Positions 18,985-27,877 of a stretch of 64,000 bases of DNA are shown piece by piece (the stretch's first letter is position 1; the number at the start of each line of letters is the position of its first letter). A program made the translations under genes and the position numbers. Source of the stretch: Methylobacterium sp. CB376 (GTDB lineage Bacteria > Pseudomonadota > Alphaproteobacteria > Rhizobiales > Beijerinckiaceae); assembly GCF_029714205.1 (NCBI RefSeq), contig NZ_CP121648.1, positions 4,911,001 to 4,975,000 of the forward strand. The letters run 5' to 3'. The notes beneath the pieces were generated by a model, which saw nothing but the letters and a program-made list of their open reading frames with translations, was not told where the DNA came from and made no database searches.

Positions 18985-20496
18985 TCACGCCTCCCCCACG
19001 CCGTGCAGCCACCAGCGCCCGCCCTCCGCCGCCGGCGCGTCGCGGAACAGCCAGTAGCGGGCGCCGGCCTGATCCTCGACCCGGTAATAGTCGCGCATGG
19101 CCGAGACCTCCGCGTCGCTGCGCCACCACTCGCCGAAGACCCGCTCGGGCCCGTCCGCCCTCGCCACCCGGCAGCGGCGGCCCCGCCAGGTGAACAGGGC
19201 GGGCGCCGCGTCCGGCAGCGCCGCGATGGCCTCGACCCGCTCCGGCGGATCGACGAGCCGGCCCGGGCGCGGCAGGTCCGCCGGCCAGGTCAGGCCCCGC
19301 GCCGGGGCGAGGGGTGGCACCCGGCCCACGCTCCGCTCGGGCCACTCGCTCTCCACCGGCGCGGCGCGGAACAGCCGGCCCGGCCCGAGCCGCACCGCGA
19401 GCCGGTCGACGAGCTCGCCCATCGCGTCCGGATCCACCTCGCCGGGCGCGGCGAAGGCCGCGATCTGGCGGGCCGAGAGGGGCTCGGCGCGGGAGGCGCA
19501 GAGCGACGCCTCCTCGATGCCGAAACCCGGATCGATCCCGCCGAGGCGCTCGCCGAAGAGGCGCGCCAGGTGGGCGGGATCGCGGCTCGGCCGCGCGGTG
19601 CCCAGGCGCAGGGCCTGGGGCAGGCCGTCGACGCGCCGGAAGACGAGGTCGAGCCGGCGCGCCCCGAGGCCGCGGCGCTCCAGGTCGCGGGCGAGGAGGC
19701 CGGTCAGCCGCTCGACCACCCGCGCGAGCGTCTCGGGCGCCCCGATCGGCTCCGCGAAGGCGAGCCGGGCCCGGGGGGCCTCCGGCAGGGTCAGGTAGGC
19801 GAGGGGCTCGGCCGCCGCGCCCAGCGCCTGGTCGAGGCGCGCCGTCACCTCCTCCCCGAAGCGCAGGCGCAGGGGCGCCCGCGGCGTCGCGCGGAGCTGC
19901 CCGATCCGGGCCAGTCCGAGCTGCTCCAGCCCGGCCGCGGCCTCGGCGGGCAGGCGCAGCGCCCGCACCGGCAGGGGCGCCAGCGCCTCGCCCTGCCCGG
20001 CCGGCGGCACGATCGGCGTCCGCGGTGCGTGGCGCGCCACCGCCCAGGCGGCGCCCGGCGTGTCGGCGAGGCCGAGCTGCACGGCGAATCCCCCCGCCCG
20101 GATTCGGCGCGCGAGGTCGGCGAGCATCGCCGCCTCGCCGCCGTGGAGATGCGCGGCCCCCGCGCTCTCGAGGAAGATCCCGTCCGGCGGATCCGGGGCG
20201 ACGAGGGGCGCGTAGGCGAGGCACCAGCCCGCCAGGCGCCGCAGGCCCGCCGCGTCCTCCTCCGGCTCCGCCTCCACCAGCGCGAGGTCCGCGACCATGC
20301 CCTGCGCCTGCGCGAGCGGCATGCCGGGCCGCAGGCCGAGCCGGCGGGCGGCCGCGTCGACCGCGGCCAGGACCCGGCGCGGCCCCTGCGTGGCGACCGT
20401 CACCAGGGGCCTATCGGGCGGCACGATGGCGCGGCCCTTCCTCCGCACGCGGTCGGTCGGCCAAGTCGGCAGGCAGATGCAGACGACCCTTCGCAT
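18985..20496 (-). CDS. imuB: ImuB, Y-family polymerase-like mutagenesis protein
   Basis: 503 residues when started at [16 protein letters not shown], the conserved N-terminus; an upstream in-frame ATG at 20532 would add 12 residues. It has a Y-family fold with little-finger-like region ([20 protein letters not shown]) but lacks the canonical catalytic acidic pair, as expected for ImuB, which acts as a hub linking DnaE2, ImuA and the beta clamp. A C-terminal motif [17 protein letters not shown] is typical. The start overlaps the imuA 3' end by 86 bp. Confidence 0.93.
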   Translation of the reverse strand: MRRVVCICLPTWPTDRVRRKGRAIVPPDRPLVTVATQGPRRVLAAVDAAARRLGLRPGMPLAQAQGMVADLALVEAEPEEDAAGLRRLAGWCLAYAPLVAPDPPDGIFLESAGAAHLHGGEAAMLADLARRIRAGGFAVQLGLADTPGAAWAVARHAPRTPIVPPAGQGEALAPLPVRALRLPAEAAAGLEQLGLARIGQLRATPRAPLRLRFGEEVTARLDQALGAAAEPLAYLTLPEAPRARLAFAEPIGAPETLARVVERLTGLLARDLERRGLGARRLDLVFRRVDGLPQALRLGTARPSRDPAHLARLFGERLGGIDPGFGIEEASLCASRAEPLSARQIAAFAAPGEVDPDAMGELVDRLAVRLGPGRLFRAAPVESEWPERSVGRVPPLAPARGLTWPADLPRPGRLVDPPERVEAIAALPDAAPALFTWRGRRCRVARADGPERVFGEWWRSDAEVSAMRDYYRVEDQAGARYWLFRDAPAAEGGRWWLHGVGEA

Positions 20497-21160
20497 CGGG
20501 AGCCTCGACGAGCCATGTCCGGGGTTCGGCACCGCGGGCGCGCAGCAGGGCGAGGGACCAGCGCGCCCGCGTCAGGCCGGGGGCGGAGGCCGGGGAGGGC
20601 GCCGCCGCCACGCCCCAGCGGGTGGCGGCGGCGCTCGGCTCGCCGGCGACGCCCTCGCGCCAGCGGCGGATCACCAGGGCGAGGGTGCCGCCCCCCTCCG
20701 CGGCGAGCTGGAGCCGCCGCGAGGCGGTGAGCCCGACCCGGGCCGCCTCGCCCACCACCGCCGCGAGCCGGCCGTGCCGCAGCCCCTCCTCCATGGTGGG
20801 CAGCACCTCCGCGTCGCGGCGGGTCTCGGCGTAGAGCACCCGGTCGGGATGCAGCCCCACCGCCGCGAGGCCGGGGGCGAAGAGGTCGCGGCCGGCGAGG
20901 CACCACAGGACGGGGCCGTCGAGCCGGGCGAGGAGGCCGCCCACGAAGAGGGCGGCGAGGGCCGCGTGGCCGGCGCTCGGCCCGGTCTCCACCACCTCGT
21001 GCAGGGCCGCCCGGCGCAGGCCGCCGCCCGGCAGGTGCCGGTCGATCGCCGGGATGCCGAAGGGCAGGGGCGGCCGGGCGCCCGCCCCCGCGTCCCGCTC
21101 CAGGCCGCCGATCCGCTCGCGCAGGGCCGCGAGCCGCTGCTCTCGTCCGGTCTCATGCAT
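20411..21160 (-). CDS. imuA: ImuA, RecA-like SOS mutagenesis protein
   Basis: 249 residues. The core LPFGIPAIDRHLPGGGLRRAALHEV near residues 32-56 is the diagnostic ImuA start; the fold is RecA/SulA-like, without a canonical Walker A. It interacts with RecA and ImuB to promote damage-induced mutagenesis. It is the first gene of the operon; a consensus alphaproteobacterial LexA box lies 32 bp upstream of the ATG. Confidence 0.92.
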   Translation of the reverse strand: MHETGREQRLAALRERIGGLERDAGAGARPPLPFGIPAIDRHLPGGGLRRAALHEVVETGPSAGHAALAALFVGGLLARLDGPVLWCLAGRDLFAPGLAAVGLHPDRVLYAETRRDAEVLPTMEEGLRHGRLAAVVGEAARVGLTASRRLQLAAEGGGTLALVIRRWREGVAGEPSAAATRWGVAAAPSPASAPGLTRARWSLALLRARGAEPRTWLVEAPDAKGRLHLPADLADRPRAEEGPRHRAAR

Positions 21161-21191
21161 GCCATGCCCGTCACCGATTCCGAACGCCGAT

Positions 21192-21206
21192 GTTCTTAAT
21201 TTGTTC
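21192..21206. promoter_or_regulatory. LexA (SOS) box of the imuA operon
   Basis: GTTC-TTAATTT-GTTC matches the alphaproteobacterial LexA operator GTTC-N7-GTTC exactly (GAAC-N7-GAAC on the imuA strand). It sits in an AT-rich island 32 bp before the imuA start, where LexA would block the promoter. This predicts DNA-damage induction of imuA-imuB-dnaE2. Confidence 0.9.
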
Positions 21207-21389
21207 TAGCGCGGCAGCGGGTCAAGGCGCGAGTCCGCCCGCTCCGCGCGGGGCCTGGCCTGTGGACGGGTGTGGACAACCTGCCCGGTCCCGGCGACAC
21301 CGCCACCCGCGCCGGGTGTGGTGCCGCCACAACAAGACCACCAAGGCCGGCCACGGCCGTCGCTCCGTCCGCGAGGGAATGTCCCGACG

Positions 21390-22154
21390 ATGGCGCCGCT
21401 CTTCTTCCTGCACGTCCCGGGCACGGGCGACGGCCTCCTGCGGGCGGCCCGCGCCGCCTTCCCGCCGGAGCGCCTGTTCACGCTCTACGGCCCGGGCAGT
21501 CCGGAGACGCATCCCTTCGCCGAGGCGACGGTCTATGGCCGGCCCGACCTGTCGACCGCCGACAAGTTGCGGCTGATCTCGGACTACGTGGCGGGGCACG
21601 ACATCGCCTTCTACGCCAGTCACCTGAGCGCGGCCTACCTCGCCTGCTTCGATCCGGGGCGGGCCTTCGCGCTGGTCCGGGCGCCGGTGGCGCAGGTGCT
21701 GGCGGCCTACCGGGCCCGGATCGCCAAGGATGCTGCCAAGGACGCCGCCAAGGACGCCTCCGAGGACGCCGCCCCTCCGAGCCTGGAAGCCTTCATCGAG
21801 GACAAGGCCAACCAGAACGTCCAGACCCGCGCCTTCGGCTGCGCCGAGGTCGAGGAGATCGCCCTGGTCGGGATCGCGGAGGCCTGCGCGCCCTTCGTGG
21901 CGCAGCTCAACCGGCGCTTCGGCCTCGCCTTTCCGGAAACGGCCGCCGGCCCGCAAGCGGAGCCAGGTCCGCAGGCGGACCCGGGCCCGCGGGCGGGCCC
22001 AGACCCGCTGGCGGGCCCGGGAGAGCAGGGCCTGAGCCCGGCCCTGCGCGTCTACATCGAGCGCCTGAACGCGTCCGACCTGGATCTCTACGCCCGCGCC
22101 GCCGCGCGCTGGGCGCGGCTCAGCCCTCGATCGCCATCAGGCTCGCGTTGCTGA
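21390..22154 (+). CDS. Sulfotransferase-like protein with low-complexity inserts
   Basis: 254 residues from the ATG at 21390, which has GAGGGA upstream; a longer frame from 21270 reads through non-conserved DNA. The N-terminus PLFFLHVPGTGDGLL resembles the PAPS-binding LHIPKTGGT loop of sulfotransferase-family proteins, and FALVRAPVAQVLAAYRA resembles the second PAPS motif (RxP...S/AxY). Two low-complexity segments interrupt the fold: AAKD repeats (about 113-128) and a Gly-Pro-Ala run (about 190-215). The 3' end overlaps the convergent sigma-factor gene by 35 bp. Substrate unknown. Confidence 0.6.
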   Translation: MAPLFFLHVPGTGDGLLRAARAAFPPERLFTLYGPGSPETHPFAEATVYGRPDLSTADKLRLISDYVAGHDIAFYASHLSAAYLACFDPGRAFALVRAPVAQVLAAYRARIAKDAAKDAAKDASEDAAPPSLEAFIEDKANQNVQTRAFGCAEVEEIALVGIAEACAPFVAQLNRRFGLAFPETAAGPQAEPGPQADPGPRAGPDPLAGPGEQGLSPALRVYIERLNASDLDLYARAAARWARLSPRSPSGSRC

Positions 22155-22869
22155 GGACCGAGCGGGTCAGCCGGTCGGCGCCGAGTTCCCCGCCCGAATA
22201 GCCGAGGAGCTCGGCCAGCCGGTCGCGGGCGCGGCAGACGCGGCTCTTCACCGTGCCGACCTTGCACTGCATCAGCGCGGCGGCGTCCTCGTAGGAGAGG
22301 TCCCCGACCGCCACGAGGAGCAGGGCCTCCCGCTGCTCGGCGACCAGCTTGTTGAGCGCCTCCTGCAGATCCTGCACGTCGAGCCGGTCCCCCTGGTTGG
22401 GGGCGGTGGTCAGGCGCGCGGAATAGACGCCCTCGCCGTCCTCCACCTCGCGGGAGCGCTTGCGGTGCTCCGAGTAGAAGGCGTTGCGCATGATCGTGAA
22501 CAGCCACGCGCTGAGATTGGTGCCGTCCTCGAATCGGTCGCGGTTCTGCCAGCCCTTGAGCAGGGTGTCCTGCACGAGGTCGTCGGCCCGGGCCGGGTTC
22601 GCCGTCAGGGTGAGGGCGAAGCGCCGCAGGGAGGGGGCGGCGGCCAGGAGCTCGTCGCGGAAGCGGTCCTTGCGCGGCGCGCCGAGCGCCGCGAGGGCCT
22701 TGTCGAGGCGCCCGAGGAGGTCCGAGAAGGCGGCCGGCGCCTCGATGTCGCCGAGCGCCGCGTAAGCGTCGCGCAGCTGGCGGCCGAGATGCTCCTGCAC
22801 CTCGACGGGAAGGGTCGGAGGCGTCGCCGGCCCCGGCTTGGCCCGGCGGGCGGAGGAAGAATCAGTCAT
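22120..22869 (-). CDS. EcfG-type sigma factor with NepR-like N-terminal domain
   Basis: 249 residues from the ATG reading MTDSSSARR. Residues about 74-140 form a sigma-70 region 2 (ADDLVQDTLLKGWQNRDRF, GTNLSAWLFTIMRNAFYSEH) and 165-220 a region 4 (LSYEDAAALMQCKVGTVKSR), both closely EcfG-like, including REVEDGEGVYSARL between them. EcfG drives the alphaproteobacterial general stress response. Unusually, residues 21-58 (QEHLGRQLRDAYAALGD, FSDLLGRLDKAL) look like the NepR anti-sigma core, suggesting a sigma/anti-sigma fusion. No separate nepR or phyR is in the window. A 25-residue tail follows region 4. Confidence 0.9.
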   Translation of the reverse strand: MTDSSSARRAKPGPATPPTLPVEVQEHLGRQLRDAYAALGDIEAPAAFSDLLGRLDKALAALGAPRKDRFRDELLAAAPSLRRFALTLTANPARADDLVQDTLLKGWQNRDRFEDGTNLSAWLFTIMRNAFYSEHRKRSREVEDGEGVYSARLTTAPNQGDRLDVQDLQEALNKLVAEQREALLLVAVGDLSYEDAAALMQCKVGTVKSRVCRARDRLAELLGYSGGELGADRLTRSVLSNASLMAIEG

Positions 22870-22995
22870 TGGCCTGCACGGTGACGCGGGGGGACACCTG
22901 AAGCTAGACCATGAGTGTGAAATGCGCGAGCGTCTTGCGCCAGTCACAGGTGCGCGAGCGCACATGCGGACGGGCCGGCGGCGCGCTGAACGGTC

Positions 22996-23022
22996 GGCCC
23001 CGCCGTCATCGACGGCGAGGCC
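22996..23022 (-). terminator. Hairpin downstream of csbD-like gene
   Basis: GCCGTC-ATC-GACGGC flanked by GGCC on both sides gives a stable stem 14 bases after the csbD-like stop codon. There is no clear U-run, so intrinsic termination is uncertain. Confidence 0.4.
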
Positions 23023-23035
23023 CCGAATGCTCGAA

Positions 23036-23239
23036 TCAGAGCTTGCTCTTCACCGTGTCGGCGGCGTTCTTGATGCCTTCCTTAGCGTCGCCCACCGTCC
23101 GCTGAGCCTCACCCTTGAGTTCCTGGGCCTTGCCCTCGGCCTTCAGCTTCTCGTCGCCGGTGAGATTGCCGACACCTTGCTTGATGTTGCCGGCCGCTTC
23201 ATTGGCGGCGCCCTTGACCTTGTCGGTGAAGCTGCTCAT
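23036..23239 (-). CDS. CsbD family stress-response protein
   Basis: 67 residues, start MSSFTDKVKGAANEAAGNIK, with an AGGAGAT ribosome-binding site. The repeated K-G-x-A-x-E-x-x-G pattern (GDEKLKAEGKAQELKGEAQ) is the CsbD signature; these small soluble helical proteins accumulate under general stress. It lies next to the NepR-EcfG-like gene in the same direction, and an EcfG-type promoter is visible upstream, which supports membership in the general stress regulon. Confidence 0.93.
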   Translation of the reverse strand: MSSFTDKVKGAANEAAGNIKQGVGNLTGDEKLKAEGKAQELKGEAQRTVGDAKEGIKNAADTVKSKL

Positions 23240-23286
23240 CGGGATCTCCTGTTGAGGTGACCGTTATTGTCGGTCCAGGCCCTAGG

Positions 23287-23311
23287 AACAGCTGGGGCGC
23301 GGGATGGTTCC
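23287..23311 (-). promoter_or_regulatory. Candidate EcfG-dependent promoter of csbD-like gene
   Basis: On the minus strand GGAAC (23311-23307), 17 bases, then GTT (23289-23287) matches the general-stress promoter pattern GGAAC-N16/17-GTT. The -10 part ends 47 bases before the csbD-like start codon, leaving a short leader. Because GGAAC...GTTCC is palindromic it also reads on the other strand, but only this direction faces a start codon. Confidence 0.65.
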
Positions 23312-23339
23312 GCTGCGTTGCGCTCCCGCGCCCCTTTCG

Positions 23340-26300
23340 TCAGTGGCTCGCCGCCTCCCGCGCCGGGGCGGGCCGGGTCCGGCCGGGACGGCCCTCCTCC
23401 TCCCGCACCCGGCGGCGCTGGAACAGGCGCATCACCACCACGAAGAAGACCGGCACCAGGATGACGGCCAGCACCGTGGCCGAGATCATGCCCCCCATCA
23501 CGCCCGTGCCGATCGCCTGCTGGCTCTTCGAGGCCGCGCCCACCGCGATGGCGAGGGGCACGACGCCGAAGATGAAGGCGAGCGAGGTCATCACGATCGG
23601 CCGGAAGCGCAGCCGCGCGGCCTCGACCGTCGCCTCGACCAGCCGCGTGCCGGGGCGCCACAATTCGCGGGCGAACTCGATGATCAGGATCGCGTTCTTG
23701 GCCGAGAGGCCGATGATCGTGATCAGCCCGATCTTGAAGTAGACGTCGTTGGGCATGTCGCGCAGCATCACGCCCACCACCGAGCCGACGACGCCGAGGG
23801 GGATGACCAGCATCACCGAGAGCGGGATCGACCAGCTCTCGTAGAGGGCCGCGAGGCACAGGAACACGATCAGCACCGAGAGGGCCAGCAGCAGGGTCGC
23901 CTGCGAGCCCGCCTGCTTCTCCTGCAGCGACTGGCCGGTCCAGGTGTAGCCGAAGCCCTTGGGCAGCTGGGTCATCAGCCGCTCCATCTCGGCGATCGCC
24001 TCGCCCGACGTGTAGCCCGCGGCCGGCTCGCCGGTGATGCGCACCGACTGGTAGCCGTTGAAGCCGATGATCTGGGCCGGGCCCACGCTCCACGTCAGGT
24101 CCGCGAAGGAGGCCATCGGCACCATCGTGCCCTGCTGGTTCTTCACGCCGTAATTCAGCAGATCGCTCGGGTTCAGCCGCTGGGCGGCCTCCGCCTGCAC
24201 GATCACCCGCTGCATCTTGCCCCGGTTCGGGAAGTCGTTGGTGTAGACCGAGCCGAGGTTGACCTGGATGGTCTGGTTGATCTCGTCGAAGGAGACGCCG
24301 AGCGCGGCCGCCTTCTCGCGGTCGATGACGAGTTCGGCCTGCGGCGCGGGCGGCAGCCCCTCCACGTAGACGTTCTTCAGGACCGGACTCTTGCGGGCGA
24401 GCGAGAGCAGCTGCTCCTGCGCCGCCATCAGGGCGGAGTAGCCCTTCTGGGCGCGGTCCTGCAGGCGGAAGCTGAAGCCCGAGGCGTTGCCGAGATTGTC
24501 GATCGGCGGCGGCTCCAGCGCCTGGATCACCGCGTCCTTGTAGCTCGCCAGGGCCTTGTTGGTCCCCGCCACCAGGGCGGCGGCGGACTGGTCCGGCCCG
24601 CGCTGCGACCAATCCTTGAGGGTGACGAAGGCCTGCGAGGTCATCTGGCCCTGCCCCGAGAAGGAGAAGCCGTTGACGACCGTCACCGTCGCCACCCCGG
24701 GCTGGGCCATCAGGTGCTCCTCGACCGCCTTCACCGCCGCGAGCGTGCGGTTGAAGGAGGCGCCCGGCGGCGTCTGGATGTCCACCGTGAAGAAGCCCTG
24801 GTCCTCGACCGGCAGGAAGCCCTCGGGCAGGCGCACGAAGGCGAAGGCCACGCCGGCGACCAGGATCAGGTAGATCGCCATCATCCGGCCGGCCTTGGCG
24901 ATGGTCCAGCGCACGCCGCGCCCGTAGCGCTCGGTCTCGCGCTCGACCACGCGGTTGAACCAGCCGAAGACGCCGCCCTTGGCGTGGCCGTGCCCCTTCT
25001 CGATCGGCTTGAGCATCGTCGCGCAGAGGGCGGGCGTCAGCGACAGGGCCAGCACCGCCGAGAAGGCGATCGAGGTCACCATGGCGATCGAGAACTGGCG
25101 GTAGATGATGCCGACCGAGCCGGGGAAGAACGCCATCGGGATGAACACCGCCACCAGCACCAGCGTGATGCCCACGATGGCGCCGGTGATCTGGCTCATC
25201 GCCTTGCGGGTGGCCTCCTTCGGGGAGAGGCCCTCCTCGTTCATGATCCGCTCGACGTTCTCCACCACCACGATCGCGTCGTCGACCAGGATGCCGATGG
25301 CCAGCACCATGCCGAACATGGTGAGCACGTTGACCGAGAAGCCGGCCAGCAGCATCACCGTGCAGGTGCCGAGCAGGGCGATCGGCACCACGATCGTCGG
25401 GATCAGCGTGTAGCGGATGTTCTGCAGGAACAGGAACATCACCACGAACACCAGAACCACCGCCTCGACCAGCGTCATCATCACTTTCTTGATCGAGGCC
25501 TTGACCGCCGGGGTGATGTCGTAGGGGATGTCCCATTTCACGTTCGAGGGGAAGAACTGCGAGAGTTCCTCCATCTTGGCGCGGATGGCCTTGGCGGTCT
25601 CGAGGGCGTTGCCGTCCGGGGCGAGGGTCACCGAGATGCCGGCCGCCTCGCCGCCGTTGAGGCGGGTGGTGAACTTGTAATCCTCGCCGCCGAGTTCGAT
25701 CCGGGCGACGTCGCGCAGCCGCACGGTCGAGCCGTCCGGATTGGCCCGCAGCACGATCGCGCCGAACTCCTCGGGCGCCCGCATCTGGCCCTTGACGATG
25801 ATCGGGGTGTTGACCGCGTGGCCGGCCGGGCTCGGCTGGGCCCCGACCGCGCCCGAGGCGATCTGGGCGTTCTGGTTCTGGATCGCCCGCGTCACGTCCG
25901 AGGCGCTGAGCGAGAGCCCGCGCAGCTTGTCGGGATCGACCCAGATGCGCAGCGAGCGCTCGGTCGAGTAGAGGGTGGCGCGGCCGACGCCCGGGATGCG
26001 CCGGATCTCGTTGATGACGTTGCGGATGAGGAAGTCGCCGAGCGCCACCTCGTCCATCGAGCCGTCCGTCGAGACGAGCGTGATGATGTTGAGGGTCGCC
26101 GCGGAGGCCTCCTCGACCAGGATGCCCTGCTGGCGCACCTCGGCCGGCAGGCGCGCCTCGACGCGCTTGAGGCGGTTCTGGACCTCGACGGCGGCGTAGC
26201 CCGGGTCGGTGCCCGGCTCGAAATTGGCCGTGATCTCGACCACGCCGAAGGAATCGGAGGCCGATTCGAAGCTCTGGATGTTGGCCGCGCCGTTGAGCTC

Positions 26301-26501
26301 GTCCTCGATCAGGCGGGTCGTGCCGGTGTAGAGGTCCTCCACCGAGGCGCCCGGATAGGCGGTCGAGAGGGCGATCGAGGGCGGCGCGATGATCGGGTAC
26401 TGCGCCACCGGCAGGAGCGGGATCGTGAGGGCGCCGCCCAGGCAGATGAACAGGGCGACGACCCAGGCGAAGACCGGGCGGTCGATGAAGAAGCTCGCCA
26501 T
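23340..26501 (-). CDS. RND multidrug efflux transporter (AcrB/MexB, HAE1 type)
   Basis: 1053 residues from MASFFIDRPVFAWVVALFI, the standard N-terminus of HAE1 pumps. Twelve membrane segments are expected; the proton-relay helix shows GILVDDAIVVVENVERIM (about residues 400-418) with the two essential Asp residues. The docking and pore loops are present (NIQNQNAQI-like region near 175). It exports drugs or other amphiphilic compounds across the envelope. The adaptor gene is directly upstream (11 bp); no outer-membrane channel gene or local repressor is seen. Confidence 0.93.
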   Translation of the reverse strand: MASFFIDRPVFAWVVALFICLGGALTIPLLPVAQYPIIAPPSIALSTAYPGASVEDLYTGTTRLIEDELNGAANIQSFESASDSFGVVEITANFEPGTDPGYAAVEVQNRLKRVEARLPAEVRQQGILVEEASAATLNIITLVSTDGSMDEVALGDFLIRNVINEIRRIPGVGRATLYSTERSLRIWVDPDKLRGLSLSASDVTRAIQNQNAQIASGAVGAQPSPAGHAVNTPIIVKGQMRAPEEFGAIVLRANPDGSTVRLRDVARIELGGEDYKFTTRLNGGEAAGISVTLAPDGNALETAKAIRAKMEELSQFFPSNVKWDIPYDITPAVKASIKKVMMTLVEAVVLVFVVMFLFLQNIRYTLIPTIVVPIALLGTCTVMLLAGFSVNVLTMFGMVLAIGILVDDAIVVVENVERIMNEEGLSPKEATRKAMSQITGAIVGITLVLVAVFIPMAFFPGSVGIIYRQFSIAMVTSIAFSAVLALSLTPALCATMLKPIEKGHGHAKGGVFGWFNRVVERETERYGRGVRWTIAKAGRMMAIYLILVAGVAFAFVRLPEGFLPVEDQGFFTVDIQTPPGASFNRTLAAVKAVEEHLMAQPGVATVTVVNGFSFSGQGQMTSQAFVTLKDWSQRGPDQSAAALVAGTNKALASYKDAVIQALEPPPIDNLGNASGFSFRLQDRAQKGYSALMAAQEQLLSLARKSPVLKNVYVEGLPPAPQAELVIDREKAAALGVSFDEINQTIQVNLGSVYTNDFPNRGKMQRVIVQAEAAQRLNPSDLLNYGVKNQQGTMVPMASFADLTWSVGPAQIIGFNGYQSVRITGEPAAGYTSGEAIAEMERLMTQLPKGFGYTWTGQSLQEKQAGSQATLLLALSVLIVFLCLAALYESWSIPLSVMLVIPLGVVGSVVGVMLRDMPNDVYFKIGLITIIGLSAKNAILIIEFARELWRPGTRLVEATVEAARLRFRPIVMTSLAFIFGVVPLAIAVGAASKSQQAIGTGVMGGMISATVLAVILVPVFFVVVMRLFQRRRVREEEGRPGRTRPAPAREAASH

Positions 26502-26512
26502 GCCGCGCCCCC

Positions 26513-27667
26513 TCAGCGGCGCCCGGCGCCGGCCGCGGCGGTCTGCCACGGCACCGGCTTCACCACGGTTCCGGCCACGATCTTCTGGAAGCCCTCGGTG
26601 ACGACGCGGTCGCCGGCCTTCAGGCCCTCGCGGATCACCCACTGGCCCTCGACCACGGGCCCGACCTCGACCGGGTGGAGCATGACCTTGTCGTTCTCGC
26701 CCACGAGCCAGACCTCCGCCCGGCCGTCGTTGGAGCGGTGGACCGCCTGCTGGGGCACCGCGATCGCGTCCGCGTCGATGCCCTGCCGGATGCGCGCGCG
26801 GACGTACATGCCCGGGAAGAGCTCGTTGCGGGGGTTGGGGATCTCGACGCGCAGCGTGACCTGGCCGGTGCTCGGGTCGGCGGTCACGTCCGAGAACAGC
26901 AGCCGGCCGGGCTCCGGGTAGAGCGAGCCGTCGTCCATGATCAGGCGCACGGTGGCGACGTCGGGGGCGACGCTCGCCAGTTCCCCGCTCGCGAGGTCGC
27001 GGCGCAGCTTGTTGAGCTCGCTCACCGACTGCGTGATGTCGACGTAGATCGGGTCGAGCTGCTGGATCGTCGCGAGGTTGGTGGCGCTGCCCTGCTCGAT
27101 CAGGGCGCCCTCGGTGACGAGGGCGCGGCCGATGCGGCCGGAGATCGGGGCGCGCACGTCGGTCCAGTTCAGGTTGAGCTTGGCGCGGTCGCGCGCCGCC
27201 CTGGCGCCGGCGACCTCCGCCTCGGCCTGCTTCTGGGCCGCGTAGGCGGCGTCGTACTGCGCCTGGCTCGCGGTCTGGCGCGACAGCAGGGTCTCCAGCC
27301 GCTCGGCCTGCTGGCGGGCGAGCACCAGGGCGGCCTCGGCGCGGGCGAGCGTCGCCTCGGCGCTGTCGAGCTCGACCCGGTAGGGCGCGGGGTCGATCTT
27401 GTAGAGGAGGTCGCCCTCCTTGACCTGACTGCCCTGCTGGAAGGCGCGGGTGATCACGAGGCCGGAGACGCGGGCGCGGACCTCGGCGATGCGGGTCGGC
27501 GCGACGCGGCCGGGCAGGTCGCGCTCGAACGGGATCGGCTGGTTGCGGACGGTCACGATGCCGACCTCCGACGGCGGGGCCTCCGCCGGCGCGGCAGCAT
27601 CGTGCTGCTCGAGCTTGCAGGCGCCGAGGAGGAGGGCGGCGGCGGTGACGAGGGCGAGGCGGTGCAT
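26513..27667 (-). CDS. RND efflux periplasmic adaptor lipoprotein (AcrA/MexA type)
   Basis: 384 residues from the ATG at 27667. The lipobox LLLGAC puts the lipidated Cys near residue 17. The biotinyl-lipoyl halves are IAEVRARVSGLVITRAFQQG and APISGRIGRALVTEGALI, with an alpha-helical hairpin between them (about 100-150, Ala/Gln-rich). It bridges the RND pump encoded 11 bp downstream to an outer-membrane channel. Upstream DNA carries a 19-bp triplet repeat and a palindromic repeat, so the promoter location is unclear. Confidence 0.92.
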   Translation of the reverse strand: MHRLALVTAAALLLGACKLEQHDAAAPAEAPPSEVGIVTVRNQPIPFERDLPGRVAPTRIAEVRARVSGLVITRAFQQGSQVKEGDLLYKIDPAPYRVELDSAEATLARAEAALVLARQQAERLETLLSRQTASQAQYDAAYAAQKQAEAEVAGARAARDRAKLNLNWTDVRAPISGRIGRALVTEGALIEQGSATNLATIQQLDPIYVDITQSVSELNKLRRDLASGELASVAPDVATVRLIMDDGSLYPEPGRLLFSDVTADPSTGQVTLRVEIPNPRNELFPGMYVRARIRQGIDADAIAVPQQAVHRSNDGRAEVWLVGENDKVMLHPVEVGPVVEGQWVIREGLKAGDRVVTEGFQKIVAGTVVKPVPWQTAAAGAGRR

Positions 27668-27745
27668 CACGGGCAGCGAACTCCTGCGCGCGGCGAGGCT
27701 CTCCGGCCCCGACGACGCGGCGATGGCGATGAGGCGAGCGGCCCG

Positions 27746-27802
27746 GCCCGCGGGCGCGGGCCGAGCCCGCGGGTGCGGGCCGAGCCCGCGGGTGCGGGCC
27801 GA
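27746..27802. repeat. Three 19-bp tandem repeats upstream of the RND operon
   Basis: Three contiguous units GCCCGCGGGYGCGGGCCGA (27746-27764, 27765-27783, 27784-27802), the last two identical. Each unit holds GGCCCGCGGG-like self-complementary sequence. The array lies 79 bp before the adaptor start, within the probable leader or promoter region. Confidence 0.85.
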
Positions 27803-27877
27803 GGCTTGGCCGGCGCGGGGAGGCGGCCGGCGGCGATCGTCGGGTGGGGATCGGGAAGGGGGAGCGCCGCGGCGCGT

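Noticed and set aside
15765..19193. A 1142-codon plus-strand frame opposite dnaE2
   Set aside because: Antisense shadow of a clearly recognised polymerase gene; no domain motifs.
23285..23308. Plus-strand EcfG-type promoter in the csbD upstream region
   Set aside because: The motif is palindromic and also reads on the plus strand, but that direction runs antisense into the RND gene end with no start codon to serve.
23304..26921. A 1205-codon open frame on the plus strand opposite the RND genes
   Set aside because: It mirrors the efflux genes codon by codon, is rich in His/Asp/Arg as expected for antisense of GC-rich coding DNA, and has no family pattern.
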